Shown: positions 51,284 through 62,574 of the stretch, one piece after another
How the letters are laid out: each line of letters starts with the position of its first letter
How positions within the stretch are numbered: position 1 is the first letter of the stretch
Assembly (NCBI GenBank): GCA_030549335.1
Contig: CM060187.1
Location: 4,526,001 to 4,590,000 of the forward strand
DNA from: Pontederia crassipes
Taxonomy: Eukaryota > Streptophyta > Magnoliopsida > Commelinales > Pontederiaceae
DNA length: 64,000 nucleotides
Direction: 5' to 3'
Position numbers and translations under genes: made by a program
Notes under the pieces: model-generated
What the model saw: only the letters and a program-made list of their open reading frames with translations
Told to the model about the DNA's origin: nothing
Databases searched by the model: none

Positions 51284-52890
51284 GATTGCCAAGAAATAAT
51301 TGTTCTTACACTTCAGTGTATGTATTTTCTTCAAAAATAATTGTTCTTACATAGGCAACGGTGTGTGTATTCCTATTTGCCTTTAGATGTAGGGAGCATT
51401 ATTTCCAAGGCCTAGCTAACTTATTGTGAGGCAATGACATAAAGCAACCTTGACATATTGACATAACTCTCAACTATTTTAAGATAAAAAATTATAAGGA
51501 CTAGATTGAATTGACAGATTGACGCCCACGAAGGTGGAGTCAGAAATCATTATAAAGCAACCTTGAAAAAGTTATTGAGACAATTGCTAACGTAAGTATA
51601 AGACATTTATATGCTTAATGAATTAGGTGATGTTTGTTTATAGTTGTTTCCATACTTTTGTATGATGACACATGATGATTAATTGCTATAATTTATTGAC
51701 ATGTAAATCATATGCTAAGTACATGCATGTCTTTCTATTTCTATTATTTGGAAATCGAATATGCATATAGTATTATATACAAGATCATTCATTGCACCTT
51801 TACATAGGGAAACTCTACACTTTGAATCCGTGCAGATAAGTAAAGTATGAATGGAGGACGATTCAACTCATGATGTCGAACATGCACATGGTCTAGGTTT
51901 AAATAGTGTCATGATATCATGTTGAGTCTAGTAGACTACTGATTTAGTGATATTCAGAATAAAAAGTATCAGCTTATGTTTTCTACTCTATAACATTATG
52001 TTTATATGTTTTTATAAAAGACTTCCGCTGAAAAGATTATTTTCATTTTATTGAGACTGTGTTTGGATGATAGAAATTGAGCAGTTGCCCAAGTTTTGCC
52101 AAAACACTTGGTAAAATTTTTTTTGACTAGAACAAAAGTTTTGGTCAAACTTGCACGTGACTAAGTTCCAACAAAAAAGTTCTTGCCACCGCTAGAACTT
52201 GATTAGTTCTTGCCATTGCGAACCTACAATATTATTTAATAATATATTTTATGTTATATTATATATAATTATCATTATAGTATAGTAAAATATTATTCTA
52301 GTCAAATACTTTACTAATTAAAATTTTCAATTGTTTTTTTTGAAAAAATAACACGATATTTTAAATAGATAAACACATAATATTTGTATTTACTATAATT
52401 TTATACCTCATAAAATAATAAATTATATTATTTACATAAATTAAAATGTTAATAACATATAAAAAAATAATCAAAATTAATATTAGTATAGTATGACACA
52501 ATTTATTTTTAATAAATTTTAAATTAATAATGACATATAATAAATTACGAATAATAAATAACATATAAAATTTAAATTGTATATATAATAAATAATAAAT
52601 TATATTCTTAGTTCTTATTTTTATCGAAGCATATACTAAAACTTATTTATCAAATCAAATTTTGAATCTATCATTATATTTTTCATCCAAACACTAAACA
52701 TAAACTTTTCATCCAATTAATTAATTCTCGAGAACTAATAAGTACTTAAATTCTTGCATTCAAATACTACCTTAAAGTTTCCGATGTAATAATGCAAAAC
52801 CATTTTATTATGGTTATATAATGATGAACGGACTAGCATAGTAGAATTTCTCAGTCATTAATTTTTAGAGTGGATTCTTGGTTTATTAGA
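51284..52890 (+). repeat. 3' LTR remnant of the Tekay-like element
   Basis: Colinear with 42606-43533 of the 5' LTR (for example TGTATGTATTTTCTTCA, GGGAGCATT-TCCAAGGCCTA, AAGTTATTGAGACAATTGCTAA). The first ~1050 bp of the LTR are absent: the sequence starts exactly where the Tat-like LTR ends. Confidence 0.85.
52047..52771. mobile_element. MITE-like insertion in the 3' LTR
   Basis: Absent from the 5' LTR, where TTATTGATTTAAAGTTTCC is continuous. It starts GACTGTGTTTGGATG and ends GCATTCAAATACTACC, an imperfect inverted pair of the GTGTTTGGATG kind seen in plant MITEs. AT-rich, non-coding. Confidence 0.65.
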
Positions 52891-52895
52891 GCTAA

Positions 52896-54042
52896 TATAT
52901 CTAATTTACACTTCAAATTTTAATTAGATATGATGACACAAATAAAAAAATAACGATTTGATCATAATTTATTTAAGAGATTCGACATATATATCAATTG
53001 AATTATTGGACACTGTAAAATGGACATAAAATTATTTCCATTTCGAGTTCTAAATTACACCATATTTCTACTTAACTCCTTTCAAATTTCCAAACACTTA
53101 TTGCCCTTAGTTAATTACAAATGTATAAAAATGTATTTATGTTTAATCACACATTTACCTGTCTACCCTTATTAATCTTAAAATTTTAATTCTAAAATTA
53201 ATAAAACAAATATAAACTAGGACCTCGCCATGAATGGCAAAAAGGTAAATATGTGGTTAAAAAGAACGCATTTAGGTATTTGAGAGTGTTTGGAAAGATG
53301 AGAAAGAGGTATGTGGATAATATTAAACTATAGATGGTAAAGTGGAGCTATGGGATAGTTTAGGGGTGAAAATTAAATAATCTTTAAACATATGTAAAGA
53401 TGTTATTTGTATTTTTATACGTATGAGATCTTTTTGTTAGATAATAATTATTATTCTCTCTTTTTTGAGATAGTCATAATTAATTCATGCTACCTTTTCA
53501 GATACTTCTAATATGTATTTCTGTCAATCCTTTCTTTTTTTTAAAAAAGATATTAACTTACGTTAAAGTGAGAAATGTCACGATATAAAATATTAAGAAC
53601 GTCCTGAGGAAACTATCCTCCCAAAAATTATCGGAGACCGTGTTTCGACCATATGTTGTTAAAAAATTTGCGACCCGATTTGCTTCGCGATAAATCCTTT
53701 CAAAGACCCAATAATCTTACATTAATTTTTATTTGTTTGCATCCATACGTTTGACAAAGACCCAATAATCTTCGTAAATGACTTTTATCTTTTTCCCAAA
53801 CTGAAGAAAGTTTCTAGGAAGTTTCTCAAAGGAAAACATTTTATATTTTTCTACGTAAATTAAGTAAGCTGTATAAGCACTTAACTGCTTAAGTAGGCCA
53901 AAATGTGATATATTTTCGAGCGATTTTTTTAAATTTTTTAAATTTTTTTATTAATACTTTATGAATGCTACATGTTTATGTTTTACAATTTTCATATTCA
54001 TCATAATATTAGCACACATTTTATTTTATAATTGACATCAAT
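52896..54042. other. AT-rich intergenic DNA
   Basis: No gene or element recognised. Confidence 0.4.
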
Positions 54043-54059
54043 CATATTTCATGTATTTT

Positions 54060-54207
54060 TTCGATACATAGGGAGGTCATATACCTAGTGCAAAGAAATT
54101 AATGACCGAAAATAAACGAGTACACACGTCTCATTGGTGGGATTCGAACTCATGACTTCTTGGTTGTCGAGTCATGGTGTGCGCCACTGCGTTACACCCT
54201 TGTTCCC
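54060..54207 (-). mobile_element. tRNA-derived SINE
   Basis: On the minus strand the head reads like a tRNA gene: A-box-like TAACGCAGTGG, then B box GAGTTCGAATCC, about 55 bp apart. Flanked by 17-bp target duplications CATATTTCATGTATTTT (54043-54059) and CATATTTTATGTATTTT (54208-54224), 16 of 17 matching. Total ~148 bp with a short A-rich tail. Not a working tRNA gene: the acceptor stem is not closed. Confidence 0.85.
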
Positions 54208-54298
54208 CATATTTTATGTATTTTAGTATCACTGTTCATGGCTTACATATTTTATGTTAATATATAAATTTCCTCCAAGTTAGTAGTTTTTTTAGATT

Positions 54299-54860
54299 AA
54301 TGCTCCGTTTGATAAAGCCAGTAGTTTAATTAGAGAATAACGATTCAACTAGAGGATAGCGATTTGATTAGAGTATAACGATTAACTATTAGCGAATAAT
54401 AAATTGTTAATAAATTAAATAACAATTATTTGATAAACATAGCGGTTAAATTAGTATTTTGTATAAAATGATAAAAAAGATGTAAGTTGTAATTTTTTTA
54501 TTATTTTTATGCACACCACATCCATAATAATTAATTTATTATGGATAGTAATATTTTTTAAAATATTAATTTAATATAAAAATATTGATTATTTGAAAAT
54601 AAAACTCTTATTTTGGTTGGAAGTAAAATTAAAGATGTGATGTTATTAAAATGAAAAAAATATATGATGTTTAATAATTAAATTAATTTTTATTTTAAAA
54701 TTTTAAAAAATATGATATAATAGAAAGAAAATATCAAATCGCCATCTCTATATATTTAATAAGTTAGTAGAAATAACTTATAACGTTTTGTGTTTAAATT
54801 TTTAAATGCTACTAAGAAAAGATATTTATCAAACACTTAATAATATTAATTTTAATAAAA
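54299..54860. repeat. AT-rich dispersed repeat, copy 4
   Basis: Starts near TGCTCCGTTTGATAAAGCC. Contains direct repeats of the type GATTAGAGNATAACGATT (54336-54395). Inverse relative of 26150-26760 and 30470-31215; parallel to the right end of 31255-32390 in inverse. Non-coding. Confidence 0.5.
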
Positions 54861-55568
54861 TATTATTCTCTGCTAAATACTCTATTCTTTTCATATGTCA
54901 AAGAGTGTCTCATATAGTTGTGCTTTTTTTATTTATCCATTTATTGCTTACGTCCCTGGACCTAAAAACGACCAATTTTTATATAAATTGTTTTCTTTAT
55001 GTATTTTAGTCATTTATCCAATTGAAGGAAGCTGCTAGGAAATTTCCCAAAAACATGTCATGTGTCATGCAAAAGAATATATGTGCCATTTTACCAAAAA
55101 GAAAAAGAGGATATATACCAACTGCTCCATTTGAGGGCTTACTTAAATTGGCAAAGTAGGCATCAGAAGAGTTTGGTCTAACCATTCCACACAAAAAAGG
55201 GAGAGAGAGAGAGAGATTATGCATTAGATATTAGTGGGGGTCCCTCCCTTCAAAGTGATCAGATAGATGTGGACCATAGGACCTTCATGCTTCTTGATAT
55301 TCTGTCTTTCCAACGGTAATTAACTGTAAGATTCATCTTATTTTTATTATACTTTACTTTTATTTTTTTAAGAAAAAAAAGGAGAGGCAAAAGGGGACAT
55401 AATGCGTCCAATTAACTTTTTGATTAAAAAAAGGTCGCACATTATACCTAAATTCCATTAAATTAAATATTCCACCGCCCTTTTGGTTTGCTTGAAGGAC
55501 GTGACAACGCATCCTCCACACAAAAGAAGAGTGCCAAAAGCATGCAAAACTTTCTTTTACTTAAAACA

Positions 55569-55573
<5 letters not shown>

Positions 55574-55659
<86 letters not shown>
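55574..55659. repeat. (TC)n microsatellite
   Basis: About 43 uninterrupted units. The long Ser-Leu reading frames across it are artefacts. Confidence 0.97.
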
Positions 55660-55662
<3 letters not shown>

Positions 55663-58600
55663 GATCTCTCAAAAGAAATAAATACAAGGGGCACATATTC
55701 TATTTTCTGAGCCCATTGCTTCTCCACATGACTTGCCCCCCTGAATTAAATATAGGTAAAATTCGAATTTGTAGTATGATCTTATTTATTTTTTAATGGT
55801 CTTTTTTTTCTATTGAATATGCTCGTTCATGATTATTTATGATACATTTTTAGTTTGAACTCGAAAATCACACTTATTGATATTTTCCGATGAATTTTAT
55901 ATAGGTTCATATTTTACTACAATAATATTTCAAATGTCGAGGTTATAAAATAAAAGTTAATATAAATGTATCTAATATTAAAACTAAAGTATAAAACTTA
56001 ACATCAAACTTTAAATATATAAAATAATAGCTCCTTAACATAATAGAGAAAAATTAAATTATATTGACATTATTATTAATATTAATAACAAAAACATTGA
56101 TGACATATAAATTATGATATAAATAAATGATAGATAAAATAAAAATGGATCAACTATGAGAAAAGAATCTTGTGACATAATTGGATCCATAATCTTTTCA
56201 TTTTTTCCATTAGACAAATATTGATAAATTTATAATTGAAATGAAGTTAGGCATTACCTATTTGCACATATATTGATAATGTGCATTTAGTCAGATGAAA
56301 CAAGATCTAAAGAAAAAAAAATCACTCACTAGACCTACCCATTTGCACCTTTTTCTTTTTCCTTTGGAGTAGAGAAAGATCCACATATCGCGTCTTTTTA
56401 TTAAAAAAACGTGTGCTAGATGCAACTAACAAATTCCTATCTAATTCCCATATGATGCATTTGGTATGTTCTTTATTTGGATGCATTCCTAAAATTTTTG
56501 ACATTAGTCAGCTTTTGGAAGCGTGTTATATTAAAATGCATTTGATAATCTTAAATTCCGAAGGCAATCAAATTTCTATCAAATGAACCAATCCCATTCT
56601 TTTAAAAATGAAGAATAATCTCATATTCCAAATTTTATCTCACATTTCAACTCTTTCCCTACTATAGATTCTGAAGTTAAATAAAAACTAAACATAATTA
56701 TATTTTATGTTCTGAAATATAATTTTAAATTATCATATTTCTTAAAATGCTATGATTCTTAAAAAAGAGATCAATCGGCCAACTAAACACATCCTCAAGA
56801 ACATGCCCCCATCTGCCTTTCCCTTTTCCAATCTTCTCTCTCTCTCTCCTCTTTTTCTTTTCTTTTCTTTGCAGACAAGTTTACTTAAATTGTTTCAACA
56901 AGTTTGTGGCAGTGAGAGGCAAATGAAGCGTTCACAAGGTTTCAACAAGAGTTTGAAGCCCAATCCAAGTTTGCGAGCTGACCATTCTTAATGGGCTCAT
57001 GAGCTCACGACCCAAACCCACCAATTTTAAATGGAATGATCATTATCACTATTTTTGCTTTTTAGGTAATAAAAATGAATGGTAAATAGATAGATCACTT
57101 ATTTAGTAATGTGATAATGCAAAATAGTCCCCAAGACTATATCAAATAGTTGGAAATTGGAAGGGTTCACAAATATATAATCTCATCAAACTCAAATTTC
57201 AAAATGATAGAATAAACTAACAAATAATAAATATTGGATTAATTGGTTATTGAATGAACAAAAATTGTGTGATGAGTGATTTACACCTTAGTTTTTATTT
57301 TATTTTTAAATTATAGGAAAACATCAATTATTAACTTGTGAGAAAAAAAAATTGGAGGTGCAGGTATATGAGTTAAATAGTGACGGCCATGTATTATATT
57401 TTTTATTTGTCCTTATATGAGTTAAATAGTTAGTTTAATCATGATTTATAATAATCAGATTAATGGAATGGTGGTACCAAAAGGAAGGAAAGGAAATTAA
57501 AATAATGAGTATGTAGAAGCCTTGAAGACCATAATGAATCACCATCAAACTTATAACTCTCCTGTATATATTTATTGAACTAATCTATTTCTTATCCAAA
57601 TTAGCACATAAATTATGTTCGCCCAAGAGTTTGATTGGATGATTCACTTATCACAAACAAATCACTAGTTAACTAATAATTAATACACACAAATAAAAAA
57701 TAAAATAAACAATAATTTTCTTATTGTCTACTCTCTCAATTTATTAATAAAATTCATGCCTACACTTTCAACATACAAAGTAGAATTCTCTATCACATTC
57801 AGCTAGGGTTCAACATGGGTCCAACCTGGACTTGTCAACCTAACCAAATCCCATAAACTTTTGGTCGAACCCAACTCAAACAAAAAAAATTTGAATTAGA
57901 AAATTGACTGAAAAATTATAATCCGACGATCAAAATCTATCATTGACAAGAAAATATTAGTATTGATAGTTTAAATAAATCATTTTACTTATCCAATGTT
58001 TATTATATTTAATTATTCATTTTAGTTAACATTGTTTTATTTCATTTAAAACTTATGCTTATCCTTAAAGTTATGAAATATAAACAAGTTCAAGTCTATT
58101 AAAAAGTCTAACTTGATGACCTCCAATCCAACTTTTTTTTTTGGATTGGATGTGTGTTTAATCTGAAAGACAGATTCGATAATTATCTCTCTACCTTCTG
58201 CTAAATTATGAAATAATAGTAAGTGCATTGACTTTTCCTCCAAATCAAATCCATGTCTCGTGCCTCCATCTTGGTAAGTAGCCCTATGGGCCCTTTTGGA
58301 CTTTTTGTTCCACTCATTTTGTGTGGGTAGTGACATAACAAAAACTTTTTAATCTTTATATATTTCTTCTTTTGGGTGGAAAATTGATACAACTTTAGAC
58401 AATATGAATTGTTAATCAAATTTCAGTCAACCAGGTTTAATCCAATAGTCCACACTTTATTATAGGTATACAAATTTAGTAGGTACCAATGAGTATCGTA
58501 TCCATGGTGATTTAGAATTTCTTCCCCTTAGATGTAAATGACATAAACAAAAATGAAGAAAGGGAAATTCAGAATTAAAATTGTTGACAATGATAAGTAT

Positions 58601-59438
58601 AATAAACTCTCTTAAGGATAGATGAATTAGCCATTACTGAATGAAATCTCCCTAGAAGGATGTTGATCTCCCGATCAATGTTTTCTCTTTCACCTGCTGT
58701 TCAATCTCTCTTAGAGTTCATAAGAGTAAGGATGAGAATAGATAATTAGAGATGAATTGATTACTTAGATATCCCGACTGTAATCATATGAATAAGTAGA
58801 TCTCTCAATTTGTATAAATTAAGCTCTTCTCTCTAACTTAATGCAAATTAATAACCCTCTAGTTTTTTATTCAATTGTTGTTGGTTTTCACCATACAACC
58901 ATGTTCAAAATGGACCCTTTGTCCTTAGACATCTTATGATACAGGAATAATCAAATGCACATAATAAAATATATTTTTTCTTTCGAACAAGATATGATAT
59001 AAAAGGAGATCTTTAAATCTGATTACAATAAACACTAATACTACACATGCATTCAGAACAACTTCAGCTAAACAAAGATAAATGTCTAAAAATTCAGCAA
59101 TGAAGAGACCAAATCAGTAATGTCAGTTACATTCACTCTTCAAAAAAGATTGAGAGTCTAGCCACATATTGGCTTGCATGAAATCAAATGCCCAAAAATA
59201 ATCTTATCTATGACTCCTAAAATGTACTTTTAGTCTTCTCTTGTCACTTCTTGCCTCCTCCCTTTTCATTTCTTTCTCCTCCTCTTTTATCCTTTATTTC
59301 TTTCACATTTTCTCTTATTTTTAAAATTTGAAAAGTTGTTATCGGTCTTATTAGAAAAGTTCAAATTCAACATAAAACTATTAATTTTGAATGTCAAAAG
59401 TAATAAAATAGTATTAAAAAAATAAGCAAAAGAGATGA
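55660..59438. other. AT-rich intergenic DNA
   Basis: No gene recognised. A short plus-strand frame (56752-56991) contains an acceptor-like TTTGCAG but no domain. A shorter GA/CT-rich patch lies at 56835-56870. Confidence 0.4.
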
Positions 59439-59447
59439 AAAATAAAA

Positions 59448-61283
59448 GGATTTAATGGGGGTCCTCCCCCCATTCGCGCCCGTCGGATGGAGATCCCACG
59501 GGCGCCTCTTTTTGCGCCGGTTTAATAAAAAAGATCGGTCGGTTCGGCGAAAACAAAACTCGGTTCACGGTTTATGAAATAGAGAGGCCGATTTGAAAAT
59601 GAGGGTCTTTTATTTTCTTTCTTGCCTCACACCGTCTCGTGTTCCCCGCCGTCGGATCTTCTGCTTCACCGTCATGACCAGTGCATCCCCGTCGCCGATC
59701 TTCGATTTCCTCGCCACAGGGCCTGTTCCACTGTTGCGACACCTTCTTCCTCGCTGGGACACCTGCTTCCCCGTCGTCGATCGTTTGCTTGCCCGCCGCC
59801 GATCGTCTGCTTCCTCGCCAGATCTGCTTCCCAGTCGGATCTGCTTCCTCGCCGCTGATCGCCTGCTTCCCCGACGCTTGTTCCTCACCATGACGCCTGC
59901 TTCTCCGTTGACGCATGCATTCCCACTGGATTTGCTTCTTTGTCGATGCCTACTACTTCCCCGCCAGATCTGCTTCTCCGTCGACGCCTGCTTCCCCGCC
60001 GCGAAGCCTGCTTCCCCGACGCGTCACTTGTTTCCCCATCGAGTTATGTTTCCCTACTGTGACGTCTGCTTCCCCAATCATTTGCTTCCCTGCTGCCACG
60101 CGACCGTCGTCTTCCCCTGTCGCGCGACCCTCATATTCCCGATCGTTGCCGCCCGCTGCCGCCATTTGCCACCACTCAAGGTCATCGCCGCTGCTGCTAG
60201 TTCGTTGCGCCGTTGTTTCCTGCCACCGCGAATTAGGAGTTTTACGCCTCTGAAGAACGATGGAATTTCAGTTGGACATTTTGATGTTTTTTGTTCTTTG
60301 AATTGCATCTGATAATGTATGGAAACTATAAATTATTTATGAAAGTTCAATGTATCACTAGATTATGTTAATTCATAGCTCACTTTGATCTTTGCACTAG
60401 TTATCTTATTTACAAATGTAAACATAATCGACATTTACGACATTTAACAACATGTACATGTAAAAATTTACACAATCACAGAACCGACATTCACAAAATC
60501 AACACATATACAGAATTACATATCAACATTCACGAAATGTGTCACACATTGACATTTACAACATGTAAAAATTTTTACACAATCACATATCGGACATTCA
60601 TAGAATCACAGGCGGCAACGGCGGCATGGACGACCTCACGACGCGGCAGTGGCGACCTTGAGAAGGACGAATGAAAGATCTCGAGCTAGGGCACGGACGG
60701 TGATTGCAATCTCGCGTCGAAGAAGGAAGAACGCGGGGCGAGCTCGCGGGAAGGAAGAGCTAGGTCGCGTGGTGATCTCGACCTAGGGCACGGGCGGTGG
60801 TAGTGTCGTGGCGCGGCGAGGCGGGCGCGGTGTCGTGGTGGGGCGGGCGCCGTGTCGGGTCAGGTCGAGGAAGCAGGCTTCGAGGCAGAGAAGCATGCGT
60901 TGCCGTGAGGAAGCAGATCCGGCGAGGAAGCCGGCGGGGAAGTAGATCTGGTCCAGAAGCAGATCCGCCGAGAAAGCAAGCGAGGAAGCATATCTTGATG
61001 ACGAGGATGGAGATCCGGTGAGGAAGCAGGCGGGGAAGCAGCGTCGATCGGCGAGGAAGCAGATCCGTCGACAAAGAAGGCCGGTGAAGTAGATGATCCG
61101 TCGGGAGAAGTAGATGGTTCGTGCGAAAAAGAAATGGTGCAAAAATATTGAACTAGGGCACGGGCGCGATGTCACCCCACCACAAAACCGGACAAACAAA
61201 TTGAAAAAAAATGGGCAAGAAACCTAAACTTTGGCACATGGACAGGTGCAAAAAGAGGCGTCCGTCGGATCTCCATTAAATCC
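59448..61283. mobile_element. Mutator-like element with captured/amplified GC-rich interior
   Basis: Flanked by perfect 9-bp duplications AAAATAAAA (59439-59447 and 61284-61292). Ends start GGATTTAATGG on both strands. After an extra ~30 bp on the left, the ends share GGAGATCC-ACGG-CGCCTCTTTTTGC with only a few differences. The interior has tandem CTGCTTCCNCG(C)CG units (about 59740-60080), an AT-rich spacer with ACATTCACAAAATC-like repeats (60410-60605), then the GAAGCAG complement (about 60865-61080), making a large imperfect inverted repeat. No transposase. The 239-codon frame 59593-60312 is a repeat artefact. Confidence 0.9.
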
Positions 61284-61292
61284 AAAATAAAA

Positions 61293-61765
61293 TGTGATCA
61301 AACTCCACCAAGCTTATTAAAATGCTTGTCCTCAAGCGTTAACTAAAATTTTAAGAGAAAATTTCACAACATGCATTCAACAGGATGTTCACATTGACAG
61401 AAACTTTTCTAGCCAACATTAGGATTTTATTAATGGATTAATTCCACTTTTGCTGAAAACAAGCTATAGACATGAGCATCTCATGAAAACAAGCTAAATA
61501 CATGAGCATCTCATGAACCATCAAACACTTAATGGCAGCTTCCATAGTACTTATTTTCGCTCGAGTGTTTTTCCAATACTAATTTCCTAGGGTTGAACTA
61601 GCCCTCTTTACATTAACTATAGAGTTGAAGTAACCCTCTTTATTTTGACTGTCAGGTTGAACTAATCCTCTTTGTTACTTGTGGTTAAGAAAAAAATTCA
61701 GAGGCAAGCTAACACAAGTGAGTGTATTTGTCTTATTTTTTACCCGCAAAAGTGGAAAAGAGTTA
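61293..61765. other. Intergenic DNA
   Basis: No gene recognised. Contains short local repeats (ACATGAGCATCTCATGAA at about 61471-61516; GGTTGAACTA twice). Confidence 0.4.
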
Positions 61766-62574
61766 TGTAATAACCCAAAATTTTGGGCCAAGGATATTTG
61801 GGTCTTTTGACCAAAATCTTAATGTAAATCCTATATAAAAGACCAAAAACTCTATTGATTCCCAAAAACCTAGCCGTCAATTCCTCATCTCTCTTTCTTT
61901 TTCTCCATCAAGAAAAGCCTAAGGCTAGAAGATCTAGAGCCATATTCTTCATGATGGCTATGTTTTAAGATCAACATTAAAGTTTTTAGGAAAAGGAAAA
62001 GAAGATCTAGAGACTTCTAGATGATAGAAAATGATACAAGATGATTATGAAAAATGAGTTTTAGATCTAAAGCCTAAAGGTATGTAAAGGGGACTCAAAC
62101 CTCTCTCTCCCCTCTCAATGATGTTTTGTTTGGATTGAGAGTTTCAAGAACACCTTGTTCTTGGTAGGAATTTTGATTGAGGATTGCATGAATGAGAGTT
62201 CTATGATTTATGTTGCTTAATTTGTTAAATTCATGATTATTTTGTAATAATTATTTGGATAGATTTTACTTATAAAAAAATTACAAATAATACATGGATG
62301 AAAATCCCTCGAAGTCTACTTTCCAAATTTGTTTCATATAATTTGAAGATGTAACAAAATAGTTATGATCCATAAATCGAACTACTATCATACTGTCTCG
62401 AGTAACAGTGAGATAAATTTGTATTATCTATCATAATTTAGAAACATTGAATTATGATTTGAAATTATGCACAAGTTAAGAATTTGCATTATCCTTCTAT
62501 GGAAACTGAAATCATATGAAAGAACAAGTATAATTAAGTTATTAATATTTTAATATCTGCTGCCAGAATACTAT
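61766..62574 (+). repeat. Second Tekay-like LTR, 5' portion
   Basis: Begins TGTAATAACCCAAAATTTTG. Shares order and text with the LTR at 41553: AAGACCA, CTCATCTCTCTTT leader, CCTCTCTCCCCTCTCAATG, TTGATTGAGGATTGCATGA. Interrupted at 62575 by the CACTA element; the rest would lie beyond the window. Confidence 0.65.

Larger units (their letters stand above)
41553..52895 (+). mobile_element. Decayed Ty3 retrotransposon (Tekay/Del-like), with nested insertions
   Basis: Order: 5' LTR 41553-43533, primer site 43537, gag, protease, RT, RNase H, integrase to about 48300, then a 3' LTR remnant 51284-52890. Target duplication GTTAA (41548-41552) and GCTAA (52891-52895), 4 of 5 matching. Carries a hAT element (44700-45143), the 3' end of a Tat-like element (to 51283) and a MITE-like insert (about 52047-52771). 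Stops and frameshifts run throughout; inactive. Confidence 0.85.

Noticed and set aside
55483..55796. Ser-Leu-rich open frames across the CT repeat
   Set aside because: A dinucleotide repeat has no stops in any frame; no flanking coding signal.
57790..57890. Text like the GACCC-rich ends of hAT elements (TAGGGTTCAACATGGGTCC)
   Set aside because: No matching inverse end or target duplication could be found nearby.
59593..60312. 239-codon plus-strand open frame
   Set aside because: Composed of repeated CTGCTTCC-CGCCG units inside a Mutator-like element; other frames and the other strand are also open there, so it reflects GC-rich repeats rather than a protein.
60760..61199. Minus-strand frames of 104 and 138 codons
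   Set aside because: Complementary half of the mirrored GC-rich repeat in the Mutator-like element; no independent coding evidence.
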